48,924 nt of DNA from a bacterium (GCA_035308905.1 DATGFS010000037.1:1-48924), one strand, 5' to 3'. Counted from the stretch's first letter, positions 1 to 8,552 are shown. Notes: a model not told the origin generated them from the sequence alone. Translations and numbers: made by a program.

Positions 1-126
1 GAAGTGCACGACGATATCTGGCTGGTCAGCTTTATGGACTATGACTTGGGCTACTTTGATCTCGAGACGCGCGTGCTCGAACCGCTCGACAATCCGTTTG
101 GGCCGAAAGTGTTACCTATGTCTTAA
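1..126 (+). mobile_element. IS481-like transposase, C-terminal fragment (truncated by window edge)
   Basis: The reading frame is open from base 1 and ends with TAA, giving 41 residues that include WLVSFMDYDLGYFDLE and end in KVLPMS. This tail is typical of DDE integrase-core transposases of the IS481 group; the catalytic part lies outside the window. The stop codon falls just after the first of two near-identical 17-bp copies that probably mark the element's terminal region. The adjacent tRNA-Arg 3' end is only about 20 bases beyond the second copy. Family assignment rests on the tail sequence alone. Confidence 0.75.
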
Positions 127-148
127 GTACGAAGTGTTACCCATGTCT
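107..148. repeat. Duplicated 17-bp IS-terminal sequence
   Basis: AAGTGTTACCTATGTCT at 107-123 recurs as AAGTGTTACCCATGTCT at 132-148, with one mismatch and 8 bases between. The first copy overlaps the transposase stop region; the second probably lies at or near the right end of the element. The matching left end is outside the window. Confidence 0.6.
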
Positions 149-169
149 CCGGGCTGGACCTTGGTAAAA

Positions 170-245
170 TGGCGCGCCCGGAGGGATTTGAACCCCCGAC
201 CTACGGATTCGTAGTCCGGCGCTCTATCCGCTGAGCTACGGGCGC
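170..245 (-). tRNA. tRNA-Arg (anticodon ACG)
   Basis: A 76-nt cloverleaf on the minus strand. Acceptor GCGCCCG (245-239) pairs with CGGGCGC (180-174). The D-arm begins GCTCAGCGG, the anticodon loop is CTACGAA, and the T-loop is TTCAAAT. CCA is genome-encoded at 172-170. The outermost anticodon-stem pair appears to be a C-U mismatch; the rest of the stem is intact. An IS end lies about 20 bases past the 3' end. Confidence 0.96.
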
Positions 246-282
246 GCGTCGCCGGCGGTCGTTGTCAACCCCGGCACCACAT

Positions 283-311
283 AGTGTACCGGACCTCGGA
301 GACGCGTTCAA
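283..311 (-). promoter_or_regulatory. Sigma70-type promoter for tRNA-Arg
   Basis: On the minus strand a TTGAAC -35 (311-306) and a TACACT -10 (288-283) are separated by exactly 17 bases. Transcription would start near 276, about 30 bases before the mature tRNA 5' end at 245. The -35 overlaps the stop codon of the upstream amidase gene. Confidence 0.6.
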
Positions 312-1249
312 GCCGCGGCATCGTGAAACACCGCCATCGGCAGCAGCGCGCTCACGATGAACTGCCCGGCGTCGACGATCTCCGAGATCTTCAAGTCTAC
401 GCAGAGGCTCGCCAGCATGTAGGCGTCTTCGGCCGAGAGGCCTCGCGTCTCCGATAGATGAGCGATCATCGCCCGCACCGCGTCTTGAGCCGCCCGATGC
501 ACATCCGGCCCGACGCCCGTCGTCCCGTACCAGCCGCCGTGGTTTACCCGCGACACAAGCGGTCCGGGGTGCGCAAACTGCGGCGCGGGAATCGTGCGCC
601 TCTTCTGGAGCGTGAGGCGCAGCGTCGCGTACATCGGCGCTTCGATGCCGGTGACACATACCTCGCCGTCGCCCTGCGCCGCGTGAGCATCGCCGCAGCT
701 GAACAACGCGCCCTCGACCTGCACGGGCAGGTAGAGCGTGGCGCCGCGCGTCAGCTGACGCGTGTCCATGTTGCCGCCGAACGTACCCGGCGGCATCACG
801 GCCTGCTCGCCCGCGCCGGCCGGACACACGCCCATCGTCCCGAAGAACGGCTCGATGGGGATCGCGATGTCGCGCCGGAAGTGGGCGGCGTCGCCGTCCG
901 TGAGATCGAAGATCCGCAGCGCCGGCTCCTGGAAATCGTCGGCCAGGAGCCCGAAGCCCGGGATGATGGCCGTCCACCCCCACCCCTGGGTGTGCAGATC
1001 TAAGATTTCGACCGCCAGGGTGTCGCCCGGGCGCGCGTCCTTGACGCGCACTGGCCCGGCCAGGGGATAAACGCGCTTCCAGTCCAACGACGCGAGGACA
1101 GCGGCGGTCGATGCCGGCGTGATCTGGTTGTCACTCACGTCGCGGGTGTGGACGACCAGCACGTCCCCGCTGCTCGCGTTGACAACCGGTTCGTGCCGGA
1201 CGTCCCAAGTGAAGTGCACCCGGTCTTGCGGTAGGTAGTGCGTCGTCAC
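308..1249 (-). CDS. Acetamidase/formamidase family protein
   Basis: A 313-residue cytoplasmic protein of the FmdA/AmdA family, which hydrolyses short amides such as formamide or acetamide to the acid and ammonia. Family-like segments are the N-terminal VRHEPVVNASSGDVL, a glycine-rich GTFGGNMDT centre and the SCGDAHAAQGDGEV segment that carries metal-site residues. Length is close to family norm. The GTG start at 1249 is supported by AAGGAGG seven bases upstream. It is the last gene after the VOC gene and importer module 1, separated from the VOC gene by a strong hairpin, so it may have its own transcript. The exact amide substrate cannot be read from sequence. Confidence 0.92.
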   Translation of the reverse strand: MTTHYLPQDRVHFTWDVRHEPVVNASSGDVLVVHTRDVSDNQITPASTAAVLASLDWKRVYPLAGPVRVKDARPGDTLAVEILDLHTQGWGWTAIIPGFGLLADDFQEPALRIFDLTDGDAAHFRRDIAIPIEPFFGTMGVCPAGAGEQAVMPPGTFGGNMDTRQLTRGATLYLPVQVEGALFSCGDAHAAQGDGEVCVTGIEAPMYATLRLTLQKRRTIPAPQFAHPGPLVSRVNHGGWYGTTGVGPDVHRAAQDAVRAMIAHLSETRGLSAEDAYMLASLCVDLKISEIVDAGQFIVSALLPMAVFHDAAA

Positions 1250-1323
1250 GGGGAGGCCTCCTTCGGCGGTGCCGCGGCCGAGGACACTCCAGTTCCGCGC
1301 GTCGGCGCGCCCTCCTCCAAACA

Positions 1324-1352
1324 GTGGTGGGCCGGCTGCGCCGGCCCACCAC
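1324..1352 (-). terminator. Strong hairpin between VOC and amidase genes
   Basis: A perfect 12-bp stem, GTGGTGGGCCGG with CCGGCCCACCAC and loop CTGCG, lies 22 bases past the stop of the VOC gene. On the minus strand it is followed by TGTTTGG rather than a long U-tract, so termination or attenuation is likely but not certain. Confidence 0.55.
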
Positions 1353-1373
1353 CCATCATCACCCTGCCGCTAA

Positions 1374-2162
1374 CTACTGAGCCGGCGGGATGAACTTCGC
1401 GATGGCGAACACCGCGCCCTGACCGTCCTGACAGACTGCGAAGCGGCCGATGCCGGGAATGTCCGTGGGCGGCTGCATCACTTTCCCGCCGAGTTCCCGA
1501 ACCTTCGCGGCCGATGCGTCGACGTCGTCGGTGCCGAAGTACGTGAGCCAGTTCGGCGGGACATCCTTGAGGCGCGCCGGTCTCGCCATCATGCCGGCGA
1601 TCATGTTGTTGCCGGCCTTGAAGATCGTGTAGGAGCTGTCCTCGCTCGTATCGACGAGGTCGCTGCTCCAGTCGTACACGGCGCGATAGAACCGGCCGGC
1701 GGCCTCGATATCGGGCGTCAGCACCTCGTTCCAGCATATCGCGCCCGTCTCACCCACCAGCGCCGCGCCTTTGTGCCGCTTCGGCTCCCAGAACGCCAGG
1801 CGCGCGCCGGTGGGGTCGGCGAACGCGCCCATCCGGCCCACGTCCAGCACGTCCTCCGGGCCGTACAGCACCTTCCCGCCGTTCTTCGCCACCCGCTTGC
1901 CGATTTCGTCGGCGCTTCGCACGTTGACGAAGGGCATCCAGTGCGGGGGCGCGTTCCCCATCTCCGGGGTGAGCGCGGAGAGGCCGCCCACACTCTTATG
2001 GTTCAGTTCGCAGAACGTGTAAGTCTGGCCCGGGCCCGCGGGCATGTCGTTGAACTGCCACCCAAACAAACCGCCGTAGAACCGCTTCGCGGCCGCCACA
2101 TCGGAGGTCGAGAGAGTCACCCACGAGAACTCGCCGTGCTGGTATTCGGTCCTGGTCGCCAT
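1374..2162 (-). CDS. Two-domain VOC (glyoxalase/bleomycin-resistance fold) protein
   Basis: A 262-residue protein with two tandem VOC domains. The first (about residues 8-125) contains FSWVTLSTSDVAAAKRFYGG; the second (about 135-258) contains CWNEVLTPDIEAAGRFY. This resembles the two-domain Cfp30B-like group of putative glyoxalases and dioxygenase-fold proteins, whose substrates are mostly unknown. The start at 2162 (MATRTEY) is chosen over an upstream ATG at 2186 because GGGAGG sits 6 bases before it. No signal peptide is visible. It follows importer module 1 by 111 bases, a gap that holds a possible operator. Confidence 0.87.
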   Translation of the reverse strand: MATRTEYQHGEFSWVTLSTSDVAAAKRFYGGLFGWQFNDMPAGPGQTYTFCELNHKSVGGLSALTPEMGNAPPHWMPFVNVRSADEIGKRVAKNGGKVLYGPEDVLDVGRMGAFADPTGARLAFWEPKRHKGAALVGETGAICWNEVLTPDIEAAGRFYRAVYDWSSDLVDTSEDSSYTIFKAGNNMIAGMMARPARLKDVPPNWLTYFGTDDVDASAAKVRELGGKVMQPPTDIPGIGRFAVCQDGQGAVFAIAKFIPPAQ

Positions 2163-2186
2163 GTCAGCCTCCCGTTCTAGCCTCAA

Positions 2187-2218
2187 TTTGCCTTTTCACA
2201 GAATAGTCGTTTGGCAAA
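2187..2218. promoter_or_regulatory. Inverted repeat upstream of VOC gene (possible operator)
   Basis: TTTGCC at 2187-2192 is mirrored by GGCAAA at 2213-2218 with 20 bases between. It lies 25-56 bases upstream of the VOC start in the gap after the permease gene. It could be a repressor site, but the arms are short and chance is possible. Confidence 0.25.
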
Positions 2219-2273
2219 CCCCGGAATCGACAGTACACGACCCCCTCCGAAACCGGCCGGCGCCCGAGGCGGA

Positions 2274-3200
2274 TCACCGGGACCGGACGTCGAGCGCGTC
2301 CCGCAGCGCGTCTCCGATGAAGAACACCGCCACCACGGTCAGCGTCACCACGAGCCCCGGCGCGATCACGAGCACCGGGTTGCTCGTCATGTAGTTTTGG
2401 GCCTGTGTCAGAAGATTTCCCCACGTCGGAATGCCGGGCGGCAGGCCGAACCCCAGGAAGTCGAGCGCCGCCTCGGCGAGCATCGCACCCGCCACGGCGA
2501 ACGCCGCCTGCACCAGGATCGGGCCCATCGCGTTCGGCAGAATGTGGCGGAAGATGATGCGGAGGGTCCCGGCGCCGGCGGCGCGGGCGTCCTCGACGAA
2601 CTCTCGCGAGCGCAGCGACAGGTACTCGGCCCGCACGATCCGCGCGAGACCGGTCCAGCCGAACAGTCCCAGGTAGGCGACCATCATGATGACCGGGGCC
2701 CGCCCCGCCGTCCAGTTCAGCAATATTAATAGAAGGAAGATGGCCGGAAAGCTCAAGATGAGGTCCACGAGCCGCATGACGGCGGTGTCGATCCACCCGC
2801 CCATGTATCCCGCGATTGATCCGAAGGTGACCCCGATCGCCGTCCCCAACAACATGGCGGTGGTGCCGACCAGGAGGCTGATCCGGCCGCCGTACAGGAG
2901 GCGCGCGAATTCGTCCCGCCCGAGATCGTCGGTACCGAGCAGGTGCGCGGACGTCGGGCCGGCGAGACTGTGGTCGGGATCGAGCGCCGTCGGATCATAC
3001 CGCGTCACGAGCGGCGCGAGCACGACGGCTCCTACGACGACGGCGAGCACCGCGACGCCGGCCAACGCCATGCGGTGCCGCCGGAATCGGGCCCACGCGA
3101 GCGCCCAGAGCCCGCCGGCGCGCGGGCGGACTCCACTCCGGGCGGCACCGGTTCCAGCCGCGGGCGCCGCGCGGATTCCGCTCTCGCCAGGCTCACTCAT
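2274..3200 (-). CDS. Peptide/nickel-type ABC importer permease, DppC family (module 1)
   Basis: A 308-residue inner-membrane permease with about six membrane segments. It shows the family signature DPDHSLAGPTSAHLLGTDDLGRDEFAR after the first helix and the coupling-helix region EYLSLRSREFVEDARAAGA that contacts the ATPase. It pairs with the DppB-type gene just upstream; the two overlap by 8 bases (ATGAGTGA region at 3193-3200). The C-terminus GDALRDALDVRSR is typical. The first 30 residues are rich in Ala, Pro, Gly and Arg and cytoplasmic. No ATPase gene is nearby. Confidence 0.93.
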   Translation of the reverse strand: MSEPGESGIRAAPAAGTGAARSGVRPRAGGLWALAWARFRRHRMALAGVAVLAVVVGAVVLAPLVTRYDPTALDPDHSLAGPTSAHLLGTDDLGRDEFARLLYGGRISLLVGTTAMLLGTAIGVTFGSIAGYMGGWIDTAVMRLVDLILSFPAIFLLLILLNWTAGRAPVIMMVAYLGLFGWTGLARIVRAEYLSLRSREFVEDARAAGAGTLRIIFRHILPNAMGPILVQAAFAVAGAMLAEAALDFLGFGLPPGIPTWGNLLTQAQNYMTSNPVLVIAPGLVVTLTVVAVFFIGDALRDALDVRSR

Positions 3201-4143
3201 ATCTGATCCTGGGGTCGAGCGCCGCGTAGGTCAGATCGGCCAGCAGGTTGCCGGCGATGAGTAGCGCCGCGCTGATCATCAGACCGGCCATCTGCAGCGG
3301 ATAGTCGCGGTTGTTGAGCGCGGAGAGGAAGAGCCGGCCCATCCCGGGCCATCCGAAGATCGATTCGGTGACGACGGCCCCGCTGAAGAGCGCCGGCAGG
3401 TCGAGCCCCATCAGCGTGACGATCGGAATGAGCGAGTTGCGCAGCACGTGCCGGCGCAGGACGTGCCGTGCGAACAGCCCCTTCGCGTGCGCCGTCCGGA
3501 CGTAATCCTGATTCAGCGTATCGAGGAGGCTGCTGCGCAGGTACCGGCTCCAACTCGCGATCGAGCCGAGGCCGAGCACCATCGCCGGCATGACCAAATG
3601 GCGGGCCAAGTCACCGGCGGAGGTCAGGCCGATCTCGTGCATGCCGGCAAGCGGGAGGAGCCGCAGCTGCACACCGAGCAGGAGCTGCAGCATCAGGCCG
3701 AACCAGAACGTCGGCATCGCCCAGGCGAAGAACGACCCGAACGAGAGCAGGTTGTCGCCCCACCGGTACTTGTGCGTGGCGGCGTAAAGGCCGATCGGAA
3801 ACGACAGCCCGATCGCAAGGGCGAACGCGCCGAGCATGAGCGTGAACGTCGCGGGCAGGCGCTCGCCGATCATGGCCAGCACCGGACGGCCCGTGTAATA
3901 GGAGTAGCCCCAATGACCCTGCACCAGGCCGCCGAGCCAGCTCACGTACCGCGCGTACCACGGGCGGTCGAGTCCCAACTGATGCCGCAGCAGATCGATC
4001 TTGTCGGGGGTCACCTGGGGGTTATGCAGATAGACCGCGAGCGGGCCGCCGGGCGCCACGTTCATGATCCCGTAGCTGACAAACGACACCGCGATCAGCA
4101 GCAGGACCGCCTGGACGATCCGGCGGGCGACGTACGACGACAT
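3193..4143 (-). CDS. Peptide/nickel-type ABC importer permease, DppB family (module 1)
   Basis: A 316-residue membrane permease. It begins with the standard helix VARRIVQAVLLLIAVSFVSY, followed by the periplasmic APGGPLAVYLHNPQ segment, and carries the coupling-helix sequence TLNQDYVRTAHAKGL and the terminal ALDPRIRYE. It forms a heterodimer with the DppC-type permease translated from an overlapping start. It lies 51 bases downstream of the binding-protein gene, separated by a hairpin that probably sets lower permease expression. No convincing Shine-Dalgarno is seen. Confidence 0.93.
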   Translation of the reverse strand: MSSYVARRIVQAVLLLIAVSFVSYGIMNVAPGGPLAVYLHNPQVTPDKIDLLRHQLGLDRPWYARYVSWLGGLVQGHWGYSYYTGRPVLAMIGERLPATFTLMLGAFALAIGLSFPIGLYAATHKYRWGDNLLSFGSFFAWAMPTFWFGLMLQLLLGVQLRLLPLAGMHEIGLTSAGDLARHLVMPAMVLGLGSIASWSRYLRSSLLDTLNQDYVRTAHAKGLFARHVLRRHVLRNSLIPIVTLMGLDLPALFSGAVVTESIFGWPGMGRLFLSALNNRDYPLQMAGLMISAALLIAGNLLADLTYAALDPRIRYE

Positions 4144-4163
4144 CAGGCCGTCACCGCCGGGGC

Positions 4164-4187
4164 CCCGCGCGAGGTCGCGCGCGCGGG
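4164..4187 (-). terminator. Attenuator-like hairpin between binding protein and permease
   Basis: CCCGCGCG (4164-4171) pairs with CGCGCGGG (4180-4187) around an 8-base loop in the short gap after the binding-protein stop. Such stem-loops often protect the upstream message so that the soluble component exceeds the permeases. No U-tract follows. Confidence 0.4.
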
Positions 4188-4194
4188 TGGGCGG

Positions 4195-5775
4195 CTAACG
4201 CGTGCTCCATCCTTCCGGCGGCGTCTCGCCGAATGTGGAGACATCGTACCCCTGAACGTTGGCGGCCACCGCATTGTTGTTGACGAACCAGAAGACGAAG
4301 ATGACCGGCACGTCCCGCTGTTCCAGCTCCTGGATCCTGGCGTAGATCGCGCGGCGCTTCGCGTCGCCGACCGCCCGGTCCGCCTGGTCGAGCAGCCGGT
4401 CCATCTCCGGGTTGCTGTACCGTTCCGCGTTCTCGCCCGGCGAGTTGGCGTCCTTGGGGATGTAGGAAGAATGCCAGTTGATTTTGTTCTCCGGAAACGT
4501 CCCCTGCCCCCAACTGTAGAGCAAGGCCGCGTCTTTGCCGTTCCACTGCGGCCCGTTCTGCCCGAACAGCGCCGCGGCGCTTGCGACGTGCGTGTCGGTC
4601 GCCACCCCGAGCGCGCGCCACGACTGCGCGATCACCTCCAGCATCTGCGCGTCGGTCTGCCGGCCGGAGAGCGTCCACAGCGGAATCTCGAGGCGCCGGC
4701 CGTTCTTCGCCAGCACACCGCCCGGGCCGGGCGCGAAGCCGTCCTTCAACAAGAGTGCGCGCGCGCGGTCCAGATCGTACGGGCGCGGCGTGATCTGCTT
4801 GTTGGCCCACGGCCCGTTCGGCACCATGTCGCTCACCGCCGGCTCGGCCTGCCCCTTCATCACGTTCTTGATGATGGAGGTCTTGGGGGTCGCGAAGTCG
4901 AGTGCCTGACGGACGGTGACGTCTTTCAGGAATTCGTACTCGTCCAGCTGGATGAGCTGGTAGACCGGCGCGAGGTACCGTTTGATCACGACGCCGGGAC
5001 TCCGGCGCATCTCCTCGAGGCGCGCGGGCGGCACGCCGGTGAGAACGCTCAGGTCGCCGGCCTTCATGAGATTGACCTGCGTGTTCTGGTCCGGCACGAT
5101 CCGCACCACGATCCGCTGAAGCTTGGGCTTCGGGCCCCAGTACGACGGGTTCGCGGTCAGGGTCACGTGATCGTCCGTCACGAACTCCGTGACGGTGAAG
5201 GGCCCGGTGCCGACCGGCTTCTGATTGAACGGCGCCCGGTTGATCTGGTCGGCGGACAGCGGCCCGAGGATGTGCTGCGGCACGATCGGCGCGCCCATCA
5301 CCTGCTCTTTGAACGGCGCGTAGGCTTCCTTTAGATGGTAGACGACCTTCGTCGCGCTCGGGGTGTCGACCGACGCGATCTTATCGAAGCCGGTCGCGTA
5401 CGTGACGTGGACGTCCTTGTTGGTCGCCAGCTGCCAAGTGTACTTCACGTCCGCGGACGTGAACGGCTGGCCGTCGGACCAGCGTACGCCCGGCCGCAGC
5501 GTGAGCGTCCAGGTCTTGCCGTCGGCACTGACCGTGTCCGCGGTCGCGAGCGCGGGCTTCCACGTGCCGGTCCAATCGACCGTGAACGGGCTGTCGAAGA
5601 CGTACCGGTAGACGCTGCCGGAAGCCAGGAGCCCGTGCAGGTACGGGTTCAGGTTGTCCGGATTTTCCGTGATCACGGTCACGAACGTGCCGCCCGGCAC
5701 CGACGCCCGCGCGATTCCGCCCAGCGCCACTGCCAGGGAAAGACATACCGCCACTGCCAACGAGGGCCGCCGCAT
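4195..5775 (-). CDS. Family 5 extracellular solute-binding protein (module 1)
   Basis: A 526-residue SBP_bac_5 (DppA/OppA-like) protein that captures peptides or related solutes outside the membrane. A Sec signal peptide (RRPSLAVAVCLSLAVALGG, ending ARA) leads to the mature start GGTFVTVITENPDNLNPYL. Family motifs include TWTLTLRPGVRWSDGQPFTS and FNQKPVGTGPFTVTEF. The frame extends further upstream, but those codons overlap tRNA-Ser on the other strand. The start is set at the second of two adjacent ATGs (5775), four bases after AAGGAG; 5778 is the alternative. It is the first gene of importer module 1. Ligand unknown. Confidence 0.92.
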   Translation of the reverse strand: MRRPSLAVAVCLSLAVALGGIARASVPGGTFVTVITENPDNLNPYLHGLLASGSVYRYVFDSPFTVDWTGTWKPALATADTVSADGKTWTLTLRPGVRWSDGQPFTSADVKYTWQLATNKDVHVTYATGFDKIASVDTPSATKVVYHLKEAYAPFKEQVMGAPIVPQHILGPLSADQINRAPFNQKPVGTGPFTVTEFVTDDHVTLTANPSYWGPKPKLQRIVVRIVPDQNTQVNLMKAGDLSVLTGVPPARLEEMRRSPGVVIKRYLAPVYQLIQLDEYEFLKDVTVRQALDFATPKTSIIKNVMKGQAEPAVSDMVPNGPWANKQITPRPYDLDRARALLLKDGFAPGPGGVLAKNGRRLEIPLWTLSGRQTDAQMLEVIAQSWRALGVATDTHVASAAALFGQNGPQWNGKDAALLYSWGQGTFPENKINWHSSYIPKDANSPGENAERYSNPEMDRLLDQADRAVGDAKRRAIYARIQELEQRDVPVIFVFWFVNNNAVAANVQGYDVSTFGETPPEGWSTR

Positions 5776-5830
5776 CATTCTCCTTCCCTGCCTACGATCG
5801 CGCCTGCGATACCTATTTTCCCCTCGTCCC

Positions 5831-5859
5831 TTGCGGACGGGACCCAAGGAAGGTACGAT
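5831..5859 (+). promoter_or_regulatory. Promoter for tRNA-Ser
   Basis: TTGCGG (5831-5836) and TACGAT (5854-5859) are spaced by 17 bases, with a predicted start near 5866, about 5 bases before the tRNA. A 5-bp inverted repeat, GTCCC at 5826-5830 and GGGAC at 5839-5843, brackets the -35 and could bind a regulator. Confidence 0.6.
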
Positions 5860-5870
5860 AGAGAACGCCC

Positions 5871-5961
5871 GGAGGGGTGGCCGAGTGGTCCAAGGCAACG
5901 GTTTGCTAAACCGTGACCTCTTAACCGGGGTCCGTGGGTTCGAATCCCACCCCCTCCGCCA
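5871..5961 (+). tRNA. tRNA-Ser (anticodon GCT)
   Basis: A 91-nt class II tRNA with a long variable arm. Acceptor GGAGGGG (5871-5877) pairs with CCCCTCC (5951-5957). The anticodon stem-loop is GGTTTGCTAAACC with anticodon GCT, and the T-loop is TTCGAAT. Discriminator G is followed by encoded CCA (5959-5961). It sits between importer modules 1 and 2, 24 bases from the stop of the convergent module 2 binding-protein gene. Confidence 0.97.
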
Positions 5962-5985
5962 GATCGCTCGCGACGGAATCGCCTC

Positions 5986-7686
5986 TTACTGCGCCCACCG
6001 CCACAGACGCGCGTTCCACACAAAGGGACTCGGATCGATCGCCGTGCCCACGGGATCGATGCCCTGGAGCTTCTCGTTATAGGCCCAGACCGACACCCAC
6101 CAGTACAGCGGCAAGAGCGGCACCTCGTCGGCCCAGATCCGCTGGAACTGAGAGACCAGGGCCTTTCGCTTGTTCACGTCGGGCTCTCGAAGATATGCGG
6201 TGATGATCGTGTCGGTCTGCGGCGTCGACCAGCCGAGCTCGTTGCGGGAGACCACGCCGACGTCCTTGATCTCCCGGGAATAGTACACATCGAGGCGCGG
6301 ATGGAGCGGCGTCGCGAACGCGTCGCTGCCGAGCAGCACGCCCTTATAGCGGCGCTGGTAGAACAGCTCCCCGTAGACGATCCGCGCCGGCGCATTCTCC
6401 ACCACCAGGTCCACGCCCGCGTCCTTCCATTGCTGCTGCAAAATCTGCTCGATGCGTTCGCGGTCGCGGTTGCCGGACGTGGCCGTGATGACGAGCTGCA
6501 GCCGCTGCCCCGCGCCGTTCACCATGATCCCGTCGCCGCCGGGACGCCATCCCGCCTCTCCGAGGAGGCCGCGCGCCTTGGCGGCGTCGTGCGGGTACGT
6601 CCGGATCTGCGTGTCGACCATCGGCGTGTTCGGCGGAAGGAAGAGGTCGGTGGCGGGCTGCTTGCCGCGGAACAGCGCCTCGCTGATCGCCTGACGGTCG
6701 GTCGCGTACGCCAGCGCCTGACGGACCCGCAGGTCCCGCAAGAGCGGGTTCGCCTGATTGAAGAACAACGCTTCGTGAATCGCGACCGGCTTATAGCGGA
6801 CCGCGATACCCTTCGCCTGGCCGCGCTGGATCAACTCGTCGATCTGCAGCGCCTGCGCGAAGTTGATGCCGACCGGCTGGGGCGCCGCGACGTCGATCGC
6901 GCCGCTCAGGAGGTTGGCGACGATGGCGTTGGCATCCGGAAAGAACCTGAAGACGATGCGGTCCACCTCCGGCCGGCCCCGCCAATAGGAGGGGTTCGCC
7001 TCGACGACGATCTCGCTGCCCTGCGCCCTCCGGACGAAGCGGAACGGCCCGTCGCCGATCGTGACCGACGGATCCTGTCCGTACGGCATGTCCTTGATCT
7101 TCGCGGGATCCCGCCGGTACACGGGCTCGAAGACGTGCCGCGGCAGCAGCCCGTGCTTGGCCCCCTCCACCGCGCACTCCGTGGCGAAGGCGTACTGCGC
7201 CTTGAACGTCACGACAAACGTCCGCGCGTCGGGCGCCTGAACGCGGTCGATGAGGTTCTTGACGCCGCAGGAATAGGTGCCGAGAGGCACCTTGGGACTG
7301 GACGCGACCTCGTCGGTGAACAGGGCGTCGGCCGACGTGACCGGCTGTCCGTCCTGCCAGGCGGCGCCGGCGCGCAGCCGCCACGTCACGTCCATCTTCC
7401 CGTCCGGCCGAAGCTTGATCCCGCCGTTCTGCAGCGTGGGGATCGACTCGACGAGAACGGGCTGCAGCCGGCTGTCCCGGTCGTACTCGACCAGCGGATC
7501 GAGGAAGGTCTCGTTGATGATCTCCGCCCCGTTGGTGCTCGTGACGAGCGGATTCAGCGTGTCGGGCTCCGCGTACATTCCCACGACGATGTCCCGTCTC
7601 GCCGGCGCGCCTTCACCGGCGCGCGGCACGCCGAGCGAGACCAGGATCGCGCCGGCCAGCAGGTACATCAGTCCCTTGCGAATCAT
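5986..7686 (-). CDS. Family 5 extracellular solute-binding protein (module 2)
   Basis: A 566-residue SBP_bac_5 protein. The signal peptide is MIRKGLMYLLAGAILVSLG, and the mature protein begins near RRDIVVGMYAEPDTLNPLV. Conserved elements include WRLRAGAAWQDGQPVTSADA and VRQALAYATDRQAI. The start at 7686 has a GGGGGG run 5 bases upstream; an in-frame ATG at 7704 adds only MGGGDT. It is the last gene of a seven-gene minus-strand operon, 23 bases after its DppC-type permease. Last position is unusual, since binding-protein genes more often come first. It is distinct in sequence from the module 1 and 3 binding proteins. Confidence 0.91.
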   Translation of the reverse strand: MIRKGLMYLLAGAILVSLGVPRAGEGAPARRDIVVGMYAEPDTLNPLVTSTNGAEIINETFLDPLVEYDRDSRLQPVLVESIPTLQNGGIKLRPDGKMDVTWRLRAGAAWQDGQPVTSADALFTDEVASSPKVPLGTYSCGVKNLIDRVQAPDARTFVVTFKAQYAFATECAVEGAKHGLLPRHVFEPVYRRDPAKIKDMPYGQDPSVTIGDGPFRFVRRAQGSEIVVEANPSYWRGRPEVDRIVFRFFPDANAIVANLLSGAIDVAAPQPVGINFAQALQIDELIQRGQAKGIAVRYKPVAIHEALFFNQANPLLRDLRVRQALAYATDRQAISEALFRGKQPATDLFLPPNTPMVDTQIRTYPHDAAKARGLLGEAGWRPGGDGIMVNGAGQRLQLVITATSGNRDRERIEQILQQQWKDAGVDLVVENAPARIVYGELFYQRRYKGVLLGSDAFATPLHPRLDVYYSREIKDVGVVSRNELGWSTPQTDTIITAYLREPDVNKRKALVSQFQRIWADEVPLLPLYWWVSVWAYNEKLQGIDPVGTAIDPSPFVWNARLWRWAQ

Positions 7687-7709
7687 CGTGTCCCCCCCAC
7701 CCATGGAGT

Positions 7710-8552
7710 TTAGAGCCTCAGACGCGGATCAATCGCATCGCGGAGTCCGTCGCCAAGGAAATTGAACGCCAGCACCGTGATGAAGATGAAGATGCCGGGA
7801 TAGACCGCCAGCCACGGCGTCGTCCAGAGATACTCTTGGGCATTCTGCAGCATGTTGCCCCACGAAGGCAGCGGCGGCTGAATTCCGAGGCCGAAGTAGC
7901 TGATGGTGCTCTCCGCGAGAATCGCCTGGCCGGCAAACAGCGTTGCCGCCACGATCACCGACGCGAGCGAATTCGGCAGGACGTGCCGAACCATCACACG
8001 GACCTCGGAGGCGCCCAGCGCCCGGGCCGCTTCAGCGTAGTCCTGGCCGCGCGCGCGGAGGACGTCGGCCCGGACAAGCCTGGCCGCCCCCATCCACCCA
8101 AGCAGACAGAGCACGATCACAATGCTGCGGAGGCCCGGCCCGAACGCCTTCGCGAGCACGAACATCACCACGATCGGCGGCACGCTGATGAAGATGTCGG
8201 TAAGCCGCATGAGGCCGCTGCCGACCAAGCCTCCGTGGTATCCCGCGAGCAGCCCCACGGCCGTCCCGATCACGCTGGACACGGCGGCCGCGGCGATGCC
8301 GACGCTGAGGCTGATGCGACCGGCGTAGATAATCCGGGTGAAGACGTCGTGTCCGAGCTCGTCGGTCCCGAACAAATGCGCCGGGCTCGGCGGCCGGAAC
8401 AATCCGCCGAGACTGATCTGCTCGAAACGGTACGGCGTCACATAGGGCGCGAGCAGCGCGCTCAGCACCAGCGCGAGCGCCGCCGCGCCGCCGGCCATCG
8501 CCAGCCGGTGGCGGGTGAAGCGGCCCCACACCATGTGCCAGTAGTTGATCAT
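7710..8552 (-). CDS. Peptide/nickel-type ABC importer permease, DppC family (module 2)
   Basis: A 280-residue membrane permease starting MINYWHMVWGRFTRHRLAM. The family signature PSPAHLFGTDELGHDVFTRI follows the first helix. The coupling helix lies in ADVLRARGQDYAEAARALGA, and the C-terminus GDGLRDAIDPRLRL is typical. The ATG at 8552 overlaps the upstream permease stop in an ATGA arrangement, so the long open frame extending to 9308 is only overlap with that gene. It pairs with the DppB-type permease of the same module. Confidence 0.93.
   Translation of the reverse strand: MINYWHMVWGRFTRHRLAMAGGAAALALVLSALLAPYVTPYRFEQISLGGLFRPPSPAHLFGTDELGHDVFTRIIYAGRISLSVGIAAAAVSSVIGTAVGLLAGYHGGLVGSGLMRLTDIFISVPPIVVMFVLAKAFGPGLRSIVIVLCLLGWMGAARLVRADVLRARGQDYAEAARALGASEVRVMVRHVLPNSLASVIVAATLFAGQAILAESTISYFGLGIQPPLPSWGNMLQNAQEYLWTTPWLAVYPGIFIFITVLAFNFLGDGLRDAIDPRLRL

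Noticed and set aside
3448-5334. Open frame of 628 codons on the plus strand across importer module 1
   Set aside because: It lies antisense to a clear permease and binding protein; its translation is Arg/His/Asp-rich with no family features. Long antisense frames are expected in very GC-rich coding DNA. The same applies to those at 17292-19424, 17696-19348, 23150-24949 and 25158-27002.
5776-5898. N-terminal extension of the module 1 binding protein
   Set aside because: It would overlap tRNA-Ser on the other strand and hide the signal peptide; the adjacent ATGs at 5778/5775 have a Shine-Dalgarno.
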